Numbered from the stretch's first letter, positions 14,157 to 23,281 are shown. The stretch: 25,400 nt of DNA from JBBSBY01 sp038250835 (GCA_038250835.1 JBBSBY010000052.1:1-25400); one strand, 5' to 3'. A program made the numbers and translations. Notes: generated by a model from the letters alone, not told the origin.

Positions 14157-15896
14157 ATGCTAAAAAATCGAATACGTATATCATATTTATGTTTGGCGCT
14201 TGCCATGTCCGGTCTGGTCTTCGGTATTGCGCATCAACACGGGTTCACAAATTTCTACATGGTCAATGACGATACCCGTCAGCAGACTTATTGGATGCAG
14301 CAATGGCAGGACCCTGAGCTTTATAAAAATGATCCGCTCACCCAATATGCAAAGAGTTATGTGCCCTGGGGCATTAAAGCTATAAATTTCATACCCGCCA
14401 GATTCATTAATCCACTCACGTTTTCTAAGATTCTAGCCGGCATTCTATTCGTAATCTCTTCGCTATTTCTCTTTGGTTTAGCTTTGCAGTTTAATGATGA
14501 AATCTCAGCTTTCTTGAGCATATGCGTCTACTTTCTCATGGGATCTTTTATGATGAAGATTTCGGGGGGAATATCGCAAAGCTTTGTTTTTCCGTTGCTT
14601 ATCGCATATCTATACTTCATTTCCCGTGACAATTTGAAAGCCGCGGCAGTTACAATTTTGGCGCAGTCGGTCCTTAACCCATATTGCTTTCTACTATGCA
14701 CTGTGACTCACATTTTTTATCTCTTGCACAACCATCTTGACTCTATTCTTGCTGTGTTGCGAAAAATATATGGTTCGTTTTTGTCCTTGATCGGTAAAGA
14801 GCGATACGAGAGGCCGACGTATTACCGTCCCGCCTCTCTGGAGAAGCTCCCGGGAGAACCGCTGATTCCCCCGATGACCTTTCTCTTGCTCAATGTGCCT
14901 ATCCTAGTCGGCGTCGTGCTGATGTTTTTCAAGTACGTCGTGTGTGTGAATCCTGAGATCGGCCGCCTCATTACCGAGTCACAGATGATAGGTCATCCCG
15001 AATACACCAGCGCCGGGAGATATGAGCTCTATCCATTACCGTCACTATTCCGAGAATTATTCATTAGTCCATGGATTTTCAATGCCCCATTCACGCAAGC
15101 CGGTCCCGTGATTGGTTGGATTTACATGAGCATTCTGGTGCTTGTAGTTGTTTACGCAGTGCTTAATTGGAAACGAATCGGCTCATTTAAACCCTTTAGA
15201 GTTTTCCTGTATCTCGCTCCGGCTTCATTGTTGCTGTACGCAGTATCCAGAGCTTACTACATAAAACTCTTTATCCCCGGACGCTACATAGAATATTCAG
15301 TGAATATTTTTTATTGTTTGGTTATCGCCGTGTGTATCAGAATTGCTATAGAATCTATGGGATTGCGCAAATGCGCCGTGCCGATTGTAGGCGCCTTGGC
15401 TCTTTTAGGGGCAATCAGGTTGCACAACGTGGGTCTTTATGATTTTTCACGCGATGCGGGTTTATACAATTATTTTGATCAGCAGACAGCCAAATCCGCT
15501 TTGGTCGCGGGACATCCCGAATTGATGGATAACGTGCTGACTTTCGGAAAGCGCAAAGTGTTCGTTAGTTATGAACTGTCTCACACCTGGATTCAGCCAT
15601 ATTGGTCAAAGATAAAGAAAAGAACAGAGGACTTTTTCGCAGCATATTACTCTACGAATCCAGATGATGTGAGAAAATTTGCAAAAGCAAACGGTATTGA
15701 TTTTCTGGTGGTCAGAGAATTCGATTTCAGTCCTGACGCGTTCAAGGCGCCTGTGTATTTCCAACCGTTTGATGATCAGATCAAATCAATAGCTCGTCCA
15801 GACGCTAAATTTGCCGTACTGGACAAAGAATCATTCCCACCCACTTTTATGTGTATGGGCATACGAGTGCTGAAGATGAGTTCAAAGAATGAATAA
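14157..15896 (+). CDS. Polytopic membrane protein, GT-C glycosyltransferase-like
   Basis: A 579-residue integral membrane protein with about 10 hydrophobic helices, for example 8-28, 90-112, 116-135, 243-265, 313-335, 353-372 and 385-405, and a soluble C-terminal part from about 430. Between helix 1 and the next helix is a 60-residue loop with an early acidic pair (VNDDTRQQTYWMQQW) and ELYKNDPLTQYAKSYVPWG. An acidic pair in the first extracytoplasmic loop followed by such a loop is the usual layout of GT-C enzymes, which use polyprenyl-phosphate sugars. The C-terminal part (KANGIDFLVVREFDFSP) looks like the periplasmic tail seen on such proteins. Family assignment is by architecture only. The ATG has AAGGA 6 nt upstream. 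It may act with the preceding glycosyltransferase in cell-surface glycan synthesis, though a candidate terminator separates them. Confidence 0.65.
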   Translation: MLKNRIRISYLCLALAMSGLVFGIAHQHGFTNFYMVNDDTRQQTYWMQQWQDPELYKNDPLTQYAKSYVPWGIKAINFIPARFINPLTFSKILAGILFVISSLFLFGLALQFNDEISAFLSICVYFLMGSFMMKISGGISQSFVFPLLIAYLYFISRDNLKAAAVTILAQSVLNPYCFLLCTVTHIFYLLHNHLDSILAVLRKIYGSFLSLIGKERYERPTYYRPASLEKLPGEPLIPPMTFLLLNVPILVGVVLMFFKYVVCVNPEIGRLITESQMIGHPEYTSAGRYELYPLPSLFRELFISPWIFNAPFTQAGPVIGWIYMSILVLVVVYAVLNWKRIGSFKPFRVFLYLAPASLLLYAVSRAYYIKLFIPGRYIEYSVNIFYCLVIAVCIRIAIESMGLRKCAVPIVGALALLGAIRLHNVGLYDFSRDAGLYNYFDQQTAKSALVAGHPELMDNVLTFGKRKVFVSYELSHTWIQPYWSKIKKRTEDFFAAYYSTNPDDVRKFAKANGIDFLVVREFDFSPDAFKAPVYFQPFDDQIKSIARPDAKFAVLDKESFPPTFMCMGIRVLKMSSKNE

Positions 15897-16302
15897 CCCA
15901 TGGATTTAAAAAATGAAAAGGAGGAACCGGCTCCCCAAATTCTTTGTAATTCACCGACAATTTAGGTATAGTATACTTGCTGGTCCTCCATGTATTAAGT
16001 CTATTAAAGTAATATAAAACATAGTTTTACCTTTCACGAGGCGCTACACGGCAAAAAAGGAGATGATTACCTGATCCTCGAGGTTAGCCCGAGAGGGAGC
16101 TTAGACATTGACGGCAGTCCAGCGGCCCAAGACCGCATTGATTCCAAGATGGCTCAAGTCAACAGTAAGCATTCGAAGCTCCTTACCGTTCTTAGAAAGT
16201 ATTTTTGCTATGCTCTCGGATCAGGTCCATCAAAATCGCCAAAACTCAACCGTATCAATCCGAATCACCGATTGAAATCAGTGTCTATATAGAAGGTTTG
16301 TC
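15897..16302. other. 406-nt gap before the sensor kinase; holds a promoter candidate and an unassigned open frame
   Basis: A plus-strand frame is open for 94 codons (16008-16289), from an in-frame stop at 16005 to TAG at 16290. It has no ATG until 16149. A CTG at 16071 has AAGGAG (16057-16062) 8 nt upstream. The encoded sequence (GDDYLILEVSPRGSLDIDG and onwards) looks protein-like but matches no family I recognise. I do not call it as a gene. Confidence 0.3.
15944..15972 (+). promoter_or_regulatory. Promoter candidate with overlapping palindrome upstream of the sensor kinase
   Basis: TTGTAA (15944-15949) and TATAGT (15967-15972) are spaced by exactly 17 nt. The -10 is overlapped by the palindrome GTATA-G-TATAC (15966-15976), a possible operator. 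Transcription would begin near 15980, leaving a leader of over 300 nt before the kinase ATG. Confidence 0.4.
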
Positions 16303-19300
16303 ATGAAGTCCCATTCGAAAGAGAAAAGAGCTGAAATCCATGCGGGTTCATTTCTCCATAACTATAGAATACCATCATTACTTGTTGCAGGTATTTTAAT
16401 AACCGCCCTGCTTACCGTGTTTGTCTACACTTCCGAGAAAGCTGCCGCTGAACGAGAATTTAAGGATGATTCTTCACGCGTCATTTCACTGCTTCAGAGC
16501 TGGTTGAACACACATGAAATTATTTTAAAGTCGCTTCAGAAGATTCATGCCGGCGCGGGCCACATAAATCGGCGGAATTTTGAAATCATCGCAAAGACTT
16601 ATTTAGAACAATTCAAAGGCTTAGAGGCAATTGGTTGGATACCTGTAGTATCTAAAAATGAAATCAGTAAGTACCTTAACCAAACGGCCGCAGAGGGAAT
16701 TAATGACTTCATGGAAGTGGCCAGTAATCCGGAATCTATAACGCAACACGCAGAACAAAGCGAAGAGTACCATCCAATCTTGTATTTGGAACCTCACCAA
16801 AAGTATTCATCATATGTTGGAATGAATATCGAATCCATGGCCATTTCAGACTCAGTTCTTGAAGAAGCTAAATCATGCGGTATGGCCGCTTCGGAAAGTA
16901 TTGATTTAGGAGATGACAATCATGGCTTTATAGCGATTTTGCCGATAAATAAAGGCTCTCTTGGATCGGAATCCGACGAAATAGAAGGATTCTATCTAGT
17001 TATTCTGAACGCCCGCAAATTGGTAACTCAGTTAATGGAAGATGGAACCGGCAAAAGAATTGCTTTTGTTCTATCCGATTATTTCAGTAATGATGATAGA
17101 GGTTTTCTGTACTCTTACCCGAATTCTTTAAGCGTCAAAGCTTCTCAATCTCAATTCGACAAAAAAAGTTATGAAGGGACTATAAGCGCTTTCGGCCGCA
17201 AGTGGCGCTTAAATTGTTCGCAACCGCCTCAACGTATGGGAGCAAATCACAATGTGAGCGGATTAATCTTGCTGGGCGGGTTTTTGTTGACAGGCTTGAG
17301 CGGCAAATATTTGAACTTATCAAAAAGAGAATCCAATAAAGCAATTCAGTTCGCCGAACAACAATCGGAAGCAAAAGAAGAACTTGAAGCTCAAATGGTT
17401 GAGCGCAGAAGAATCGAGCAGAATCTTCTCTTTGAAAGAGAACAGCACATCTCCATACTGGATGGAATGGATCAGTTTATCACAGTGACTGATCCGCAGA
17501 CCCATGAATTGCTTTACGCAAATAAATCCATGGAGAAACTGTTTGGAAAAGTAGCTGATCACGCCAAATGCTATGAAGTTTTTCAACACAAGTCTCAGCC
17601 GTGTGCTTTTTGCAGAATGCGACATGTTTTTGACGCCCAGGGCGACATTCACACCTGGGAGCTCGAGAACGAAGATCCACCCTTCAGCGCAAAAATCAAC
17701 GATATGCTCATTAAATGGCCGGACGGCAGAAATGTAAAGTTTACCTGGGCCGCCGACGTTACTGAGGTCAAGCAACTTGAGGCGAAACTCGATCAGTCCA
17801 GAAAGTATGCGGAAGGTATTCTGTCGAACATGCCCTTGGGAATTGTCGTATGCGAGGAACGGCGCCTCGTGTGGATGAATAAACACGCTCAGGTTCTTCT
17901 TGGTCTTGAGGAAAATGCGGAATACTCCGGAATGGGTAGCGTAGAATTTTACAAATATGAAGAAGAATACCATTTAGTAGGCGAATTGACCGAGATAGCT
18001 CTTGCTACGAATACGGTCCAAAAAACCGAAACAACATTAGTGGTCAAAACGGGGACGGAATTAATTGCTGAAGTTATTATCAGCGCATCCAATGATGAGC
18101 GGGGATCTCAAAAAACTATAATTGCATTGTCCGACATTACCTGGAAAAAACGAGCAGAGAAAAAGATCTTAGAATCCGAGAGACGATTCAGAAATACATT
18201 CGACAACATAGGATTGATAGGGGTCATCCTGGATACTCAGGGAAATGTGACCTTCTGCAATGAAGCTTGCGAGCAGATTTTGGGTAGAACGAAATCCGAA
18301 ATTATAGGCGTAAACTGGTTTGACTCTTTTATTCCGGATTCCGACGGCAGACAAACCCTTAAATATTTTAACAAAACTCTGTCCAACGGTTTTCAATCTA
18401 TTGTTCATCGGGAAAACGAAATTTTGACGCCGGATGGAATTCTCAAGCTTATAAGATGGACAAACACGGAATTGCACGACACAAAAGGCGCTCTTGTCGG
18501 ATTTGCTTGCCTTGGAGAAGACGTTACGGAAATTAGGAGAAAAGAAGCGGCTCTAAAACAAAGTGAATCCAGGTTCCGTAAAGTTTTGGAAAACTTACAT
18601 GTCGGCGTGTGGATGTCCGACGACTCCGGCAGGATGATTGCATGTAATGCCGCTGCAGATCAAATCTGGAAAGGAAGACAAATCTGTGATCCCGCTCATT
18701 GTGTCGGATGTATTAGTCTGCGCAGCAGGACCGGAGCCCCGATTAGACCTGATAAATGCGCTGTGGCGAGGGCCCTTAAAGAAGGTCAAGCTACAGTTGA
18801 CGAGATTGTCGAAATCCATAATTCCGACGGGACTTGCAAAACGATCTTGAATTCGGCGGCGCCTCTTTTTGATGAATCGGGCGCTATTGAAAACGTAATC
18901 GTGATTAGTCACGATTTGACTGAAAAAATCGAGGCGCAGCAGGCTTTGCAGGCTGCGGAGAACAGAACGCGCAGTATTGTCGACGCCTCCCCTGTGGGTA
19001 TCCGGGTGACTCAAGATGGTCGTTATGTTTTCGTTAACGAATCATTTGCTCGTATGTTCGGCTATGGAGACTCGTCGGAATTGATCGGCAAATCTCCGGA
19101 ATCCGTTATCTCGCCGGACGGAGATGATTCATATCTAAATTTAAGTGAAATCAAAGGTCCTGTTCAATTAGAGAGAATGGGGCTGCGAAAAGACGGCTCC
19201 GTTTTTGATATAGGCGTATGGGCAACCGAGATGGATTATTATGGCAAACCGGCTTCTTTAGCTTTTGTCAGTGACATTAGCGAGTCTAAGAGCTTGCGCG

Positions 19301-20451
19301 ATCAGCTTGCGCACGCGCAGAAGATGGAAGCGGTCGGAGCTTTAGCCGGAGGTGTTGCCCACGATTTCAATAATTTGCTGACTATCATAATAGGTTTTAC
19401 TGAGCTGTTGCTTCTTGACAAAGAATCCGGGAATCCGGATAGAAATGAACTGGAAAAAGTCCTTGCTTCCGCCAATCGGGGCGCTGATCTTGTCCAAAAT
19501 TTGCTGATGTTCAGCCGAAGATCTGAGACGGTCTTTAAGCCCATACGTTTGAACAACGAGATTAACCAAATGGTCTCAATGCTCTCACGCGTCATCAACA
19601 AAATGATCGAGCTGGAAATTTCACTCTCTGACGATGATTTACCGATCAATGGGGATTCCGGGCAGATTTCTCAAGCGATGATCAATCTTGTGGTTAACTC
19701 CTCTCATGCAATGCCTGATGGCGGCCAAATATCAATTCGCACGGAAAACACTGAAATCGATGACGACTACTGTACCGGGCGTTTCGACGCAAAACCGGGG
19801 CGATATGTTGTGCTTTCCGTCTCAGACACGGGATTGGGTATGTCAAAGCAAGTTATATCACGCATCTTTGAACCGTTTTATACTACCAAAGGACCGGGGC
19901 AGGGCACGGGTTTGGGACTTTCCATGGTCTACGGTATCGTCAGAAACCATGGCGGTCATATCGAATGTATCTCGGAGCCGGGACACGGCGCCACATTCAA
20001 ATGCTTTTTCCCCGTAGTTGAAGATTTTGGAAAATTTGATCCCCAAATCACTCAACTGCCGATCTCACGAGCTAATTCGGAAACTATTCTTTTGGTCGAT
20101 GACGAAGAGTCCATAAGGAGCATGGGGGCCAAGATATTTGGGAATGCGGGTTACAAAGTTGTTGTGGCGGATAATGGGCTTGAGGCTTTGAAAATCCTTA
20201 AAAATAACGGTCGAGCCATAGATCTAGTGTTGCTGGACCTAATTATGCCGCAAATGGACGGCAAACAGTGTCTCGCCCAGATACTTGCGATCAGTCCTGC
20301 AATAAAAGTGATCATCTGCACGGGAAGCTTACAGGATCAATCTGTGGAAATGCTCCAGAGAGGCGCTTTACGATATATTACTAAACCTTTCAAAACGCAG
20401 GATCTTCTGGCTGCGGTTAGGGAGGTTTTGGACGGCGAGAAGCTCAATTAA
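16303..20451 (+). CDS. CHASE/multi-PAS hybrid sensor histidine kinase with C-terminal receiver
   Basis: A 1382-residue inner-membrane hybrid sensor. Membrane helices at about 25-43 and 318-334 enclose a periplasmic CHASE-like ligand domain (GLEAIGWIPVVSKNE, SYVGMNIESM). About five cytoplasmic PAS-like domains follow, near 383-490, 503-615, 627-745, 757-873 and 886-995. The kinase core has HisKA with His1020 (GGVAHDFNN), N-box MINLVVNSSHAM, and ATP-binding SDTGLGM, FEPFYTTK and GTGLGLSMVYG. The receiver domain (about 1262-1378) has acidic VDDEE, phosphoacceptor Asp1312 and Lys1361. It should autophosphorylate on His and pass the phosphate to Asp1312, then probably onward through an unlinked phosphotransfer protein. 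PAS domains 1 and 4 are cysteine-rich (C423, C434, C437; C795, C800, C803, C819). The ATG has AGAAGG 6 nt upstream. The stop overlaps the convergent gene by 4 nt. No response regulator is adjacent. Confidence 0.95.
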   Translation: MKSHSKEKRAEIHAGSFLHNYRIPSLLVAGILITALLTVFVYTSEKAAAEREFKDDSSRVISLLQSWLNTHEIILKSLQKIHAGAGHINRRNFEIIAKTYLEQFKGLEAIGWIPVVSKNEISKYLNQTAAEGINDFMEVASNPESITQHAEQSEEYHPILYLEPHQKYSSYVGMNIESMAISDSVLEEAKSCGMAASESIDLGDDNHGFIAILPINKGSLGSESDEIEGFYLVILNARKLVTQLMEDGTGKRIAFVLSDYFSNDDRGFLYSYPNSLSVKASQSQFDKKSYEGTISAFGRKWRLNCSQPPQRMGANHNVSGLILLGGFLLTGLSGKYLNLSKRESNKAIQFAEQQSEAKEELEAQMVERRRIEQNLLFEREQHISILDGMDQFITVTDPQTHELLYANKSMEKLFGKVADHAKCYEVFQHKSQPCAFCRMRHVFDAQGDIHTWELENEDPPFSAKINDMLIKWPDGRNVKFTWAADVTEVKQLEAKLDQSRKYAEGILSNMPLGIVVCEERRLVWMNKHAQVLLGLEENAEYSGMGSVEFYKYEEEYHLVGELTEIALATNTVQKTETTLVVKTGTELIAEVIISASNDERGSQKTIIALSDITWKKRAEKKILESERRFRNTFDNIGLIGVILDTQGNVTFCNEACEQILGRTKSEIIGVNWFDSFIPDSDGRQTLKYFNKTLSNGFQSIVHRENEILTPDGILKLIRWTNTELHDTKGALVGFACLGEDVTEIRRKEAALKQSESRFRKVLENLHVGVWMSDDSGRMIACNAAADQIWKGRQICDPAHCVGCISLRSRTGAPIRPDKCAVARALKEGQATVDEIVEIHNSDGTCKTILNSAAPLFDESGAIENVIVISHDLTEKIEAQQALQAAENRTRSIVDASPVGIRVTQDGRYVFVNESFARMFGYGDSSELIGKSPESVISPDGDDSYLNLSEIKGPVQLERMGLRKDGSVFDIGVWATEMDYYGKPASLAFVSDISESKSLRDQLAHAQKMEAVGALAGGVAHDFNNLLTIIIGFTELLLLDKESGNPDRNELEKVLASANRGADLVQNLLMFSRRSETVFKPIRLNNEINQMVSMLSRVINKMIELEISLSDDDLPINGDSGQISQAMINLVVNSSHAMPDGGQISIRTENTEIDDDYCTGRFDAKPGRYVVLSVSDTGLGMSKQVISRIFEPFYTTKGPGQGTGLGLSMVYGIVRNHGGHIECISEPGHGATFKCFFPVVEDFGKFDPQITQLPISRANSETILLVDDEESIRSMGAKIFGNAGYKVVVADNGLEALKILKNNGRAIDLVLLDLIMPQMDGKQCLAQILAISPAIKVIICTGSLQDQSVEMLQRGALRYITKPFKTQDLLAAVREVLDGEKLN

Positions 20452-21251
20452 TCTTCTGATGGGCAACTATTTTCATTTATAGAATGGATAACGCTGATCA
20501 ACCATTCTCGCGCTTTGCGCAATTCATGATTTTCCAGTTCAAGTGTTATGGCGCCTGAATAGTTGCACATCATCAATTGCCGCATGATTCCTGGAATATC
20601 GATTATACCCTTTCCGGGCGGTAAGTGTAGATCGTCCCTGGCTTTGGCGCCGCCGTAGTTGTCATGCAGGTGCACGTGTTTAATAAACGGCTGAAGACTC
20701 TCAATAATTTCGAAGGAGGTGTTCTGCTCGGAAAGAAGCTGAGCGTGACCTATATCCAAAGTAATTCCTAATGTTGAGTTGTTATTCACGGCTCGAGACA
20801 AATCAGAAGCGCGTTCCGAAAGATTCTCCAGACATATAGTTATGTTTAGATCATCGGCAATCCTGCAAATATCTGAAATTAAATTGAGTTTTTCCTTTAG
20901 AACTTCTTCTTTAATAAATCTGGCGTCCAGCCACAAATGGAAAGTTAAAAGGCGCATTTGCATTTGGCCGGCGGCTTCAATTGTACGGGTCAGTAGAGGA
21001 AGGTAATTCGTTCTTAGATTCTCAATATCATTTGGAGGGCCTTCTTTAGGTCCGTGACCTACAAGGAAGAATTCGGGATCGGCAATCTCCAGGGTTCTCT
21101 GGGGCCAGTAGTCTAAATCCTCCGGTTTACTGAAAACCAACTCACCGAAAGCAAATCGGTTTTCTTTTAAGAAAAGAACGTCGTCCCACTCTTTAATATG
21201 ACCGCCAATAAGCATGTGTTTAGACCAACCGATCTGCGACCGGCAATTCAT
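20448..21251 (-). CDS. Sugar phosphate isomerase/epimerase-like TIM-barrel protein
   Basis: A 267-residue protein of the xylose isomerase-like/AP endonuclease family 2 TIM-barrel superfamily. Strand-end residues that would bind a divalent metal are visible: Glu in ITICLENLSER, Asp and His in GITLDIGHA, two His in KHVHLHDNYGG, and the C-terminal Glu in AITLELEN. LRLLTFHLWLDARF and LPPGKGIIDIPGIM are also typical of the fold. These enzymes isomerise or epimerise sugars or inositols, or cut DNA; members lacking the DNA-repair motifs, as here, are usually called sugar isomerases, so the substrate is open. It starts 44 nt after the ahbC stop on the same strand, so co-transcription is likely. The first ATG (21251) has no good ribosome-binding site; a second in-frame ATG at 21215 (MLIGGHIKEW) is a credible alternative start. 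Confidence 0.8.
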   Translation of the reverse strand: MNCRSQIGWSKHMLIGGHIKEWDDVLFLKENRFAFGELVFSKPEDLDYWPQRTLEIADPEFFLVGHGPKEGPPNDIENLRTNYLPLLTRTIEAAGQMQMRLLTFHLWLDARFIKEEVLKEKLNLISDICRIADDLNITICLENLSERASDLSRAVNNNSTLGITLDIGHAQLLSEQNTSFEIIESLQPFIKHVHLHDNYGGAKARDDLHLPPGKGIIDIPGIMRQLMMCNYSGAITLELENHELRKAREWLISVIHSINENSCPSED

Positions 21252-21295
21252 TACGATAGAGCGACCGATTTGAACTTGTGATGGACAGATAGCAA

Positions 21296-22480
21296 TTATT
21301 CAATGCCTATCTCTTTATCAGTTAGATAACAGGCTGGATCCGGCGCCCAAACGTCTCCATAAACCGCTTCAGCTCGCACTCTAAAATTACCCCCGCAGAT
21401 ATTTAACCACTGACATTTGGAGCAGCGGCCTGTAACATGTTTTTTCTTATCCTTTAATTTCATAAGGAAGTCATTGGAAGCGTCCGTCCATATTTTACTA
21501 AAAGGTTTCTCTCTCACATTGCCGAGTGTCAAATGACGCCAGAATTGATCCGGATGAACAGCGCCGTCCCATGACACGCAACCGATGCCTCGTCCCGAAC
21601 TGTTGCCTTCATTCATTTCCAACAATCTTAGGACCTCTTCCGCTCGCGCCGGGTCTTCTTTCAACAATCGCATATAGGTGTAGGGTCCGTCGGCGTGATT
21701 ATCCACAGTTAAGACTTCAACCGGCATGCCTTTATCATGAAGGGCGCGAGTGCGATTCAAGATTAGATCAACTACTTCCCTGGTTTGGGAATGATCCAAA
21801 TCTTCATTCATGAGATTTGTTCCCCGACCAGCGTACACCAAATGATAAAAACAAATACGCGGAATATTTCGCTGTTCCACTAAATCGAATACACCGGAAA
21901 TATCCAGGTAGTTACGCTTGTTTATTGTGAATCGAAGTCCAACCTTGAGCCCCGCGGCAATTGAATTGTCGATGGCCTTCATGGCTTTAGCAAAACTGCC
22001 TCTGATCCCACGGAATAGATCGTGCGTATTTTCAAGGCCGTCAAGGCTAATGCCTACATAAGAGAGTCCGATTAGTTTCAGCTCATTGGCAATGTCCCGA
22101 CTGATCAATGTGCCGTTTGTCGATATAACAGCCCTGCGACCGCAATCTACCGCATATCGAATGAGTTCGAGAATATCTCGGCGAATAAGCGGCTCCCCCC
22201 CGGAAAATAAGATAACGGGACTTCCGAATTCAGCCAGGTCATCTATCAAAGCTTTGCCTTCCGCAAGGCTCAATTCTCCGCCGTAATCTTTATCTTCTGA
22301 GTGGGAGTAGCAATGCACGCATTTCAAGTTACATCGCCTGGTGGAATTCCAAACGATCACCGGCTTTTTGTCGGCTGAAAATTGGAGCAGGTGTGAAGGT
22401 AAATCTTTTGAATGCCGGCCATAACGCAGAGGGTCGGATGCCTCGACCGCTCCACAATAAAGTTTGGAAATTCCTATCAT
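21296..22480 (-). CDS. ahbC: Radical SAM 12,18-didecarboxysiroheme deacetylase (AhbC), haem biosynthesis
   Basis: A 394-residue radical SAM/SPASM protein. The N-terminus MIGISKLYCGAVEASDPLRYG is characteristic of AhbC/NirJ-type enzymes. The radical SAM cluster is C50-x3-C54-x2-C57 (CNLKCVHC), with the SAM-binding GGEP at 94-97. The C-terminal auxiliary-cluster cysteines are C301 (GIGCVSWDG), C353, C356, C362 (CSKCQWLNICGG) and C384. In the alternative haem pathway, AhbC removes two acetate side chains from didecarboxysiroheme to give Fe-coproporphyrin III, which AhbD converts to haem b. The close homologue NirJ acts in haem d1 synthesis; with no nir genes visible, AhbC is preferred. The ATG has GAGG 5 nt upstream. 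It is first of a two-gene minus-strand unit with the TIM-barrel gene. AhbA/B and AhbD are not in the window. Confidence 0.85.
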   Translation of the reverse strand: MIGISKLYCGAVEASDPLRYGRHSKDLPSHLLQFSADKKPVIVWNSTRRCNLKCVHCYSHSEDKDYGGELSLAEGKALIDDLAEFGSPVILFSGGEPLIRRDILELIRYAVDCGRRAVISTNGTLISRDIANELKLIGLSYVGISLDGLENTHDLFRGIRGSFAKAMKAIDNSIAAGLKVGLRFTINKRNYLDISGVFDLVEQRNIPRICFYHLVYAGRGTNLMNEDLDHSQTREVVDLILNRTRALHDKGMPVEVLTVDNHADGPYTYMRLLKEDPARAEEVLRLLEMNEGNSSGRGIGCVSWDGAVHPDQFWRHLTLGNVREKPFSKIWTDASNDFLMKLKDKKKHVTGRCSKCQWLNICGGNFRVRAEAVYGDVWAPDPACYLTDKEIGIE

Positions 22481-22816
22481 TAAAACCTCGGATCACCATT
22501 TGGAGGAAAACCTATGTCGCCTTTTTAGAAGAAGGAGATCATTGCAATTTTAAGTTGCGAGTCGAGGCATCATGTCCTCGATAATAGGCGCCGTCGCCGC
22601 TCAGGTGAAGCGCCTAAGATTGAGCATAGAATAATAGTTTGGTGCTTGAAAGCAAGAATCCGCTCTAATTTGGTAGACTGAGTCGTGTAAAGAGTGTTCG
22701 TGTCGATCTTTGGCGCCGCAACTTCACGAAACAGGGCTATAGTAACGCAATTCTTGGTAGTTTGTAAATAGAGGCGTTGATTCCATACAGCTTATCATTT
22801 CCAAATAGCCTTTGAT
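22481..22816. other. 336-nt gap between ahbC and the Nudix gene
   Basis: No convincing gene. It contains one inverted repeat, TAGGCGC (22585-22591) and GCGCCTA (22610-22616), a 7-bp stem over an 18-nt loop, which may end the minus-strand Nudix transcript although no T-run follows. I could not place an ahbC promoter with confidence. Confidence 0.4.
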
Positions 22817-23281
22817 TCAAGCCGACGACACAGCGGCGGACTTATCTCTTTCTCGGAAATAATAATCGTTAAGTATTATGGCATGGTCAAAAGCTAACTT
22901 AGACGGCAAACTTTGCCTATTAAAGATTGCTATATCTGCGGCGTCATCGCCTGATTTTGGACTTCCTGAAGCCTTTGCGACATAAACCGTGCTTATCGTA
23001 TGGTGACGAGGATCCCTATCCGGCGCCGAATAAACCCCAAGCAATTCTAAATCTCTAATTTTCAAAGAGGTTTCTTCCAGAGCTTCCCGGGCCGCTGCTG
23101 TCTCCGCGCTTTCCCCGTAGTCGATAAAGCCTCCGGGTAGGGCCCAGCCGAAAGGTGGATTTTTTCTCTTAATCAGGACTATTCCACCTTCCACCCTTAT
23201 TATTATATCTACAGTCGGAAGAGGGTTTCTGTATTGCTCGACCCGGCTTCCACACTTAGGACATTCGAGATTTTTCTTCAT
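22817..23281 (-). CDS. Nudix hydrolase with N-terminal CxxC motif (ADP-ribose pyrophosphatase-like)
   Basis: A 154-residue Nudix protein. A short N-terminal CPKCG motif (C7, C10) is followed by the family-typical RNPLPTVDIIIRVEGG, then the RKNPPFGWALPGGFIDYGES segment. The Nudix box runs from G51 to L73: GFIDYGE, seven residues, then REALEETSL. The metal-binding Glu residues (REALEE) are present, but the Gly usually at position 72 is Ser. Such proteins hydrolyse nucleoside diphosphate derivatives such as ADP-ribose or NADH; the substrate cannot be read here. The ATG at 23281 is chosen because it matches the family start; an in-frame TTG at 23314 would add 11 residues, and neither has a strong ribosome-binding site. 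It appears to be a single gene, transcribed toward ahbC from a 162-nt divergent gap. Confidence 0.88.
   Translation of the reverse strand: MKKNLECPKCGSRVEQYRNPLPTVDIIIRVEGGIVLIKRKNPPFGWALPGGFIDYGESAETAAAREALEETSLKIRDLELLGVYSAPDRDPRHHTISTVYVAKASGSPKSGDDAADIAIFNRQSLPSKLAFDHAIILNDYYFRERDKSAAVSSA

Noticed and set aside
17320..17973. 217-codon minus-strand open frame inside the sensor kinase gene
   Set aside because: It is antisense to PAS-encoding sequence whose translation is convincing; Phe/Leu-rich translation is a typical shadow of Lys/Glu-rich coding.
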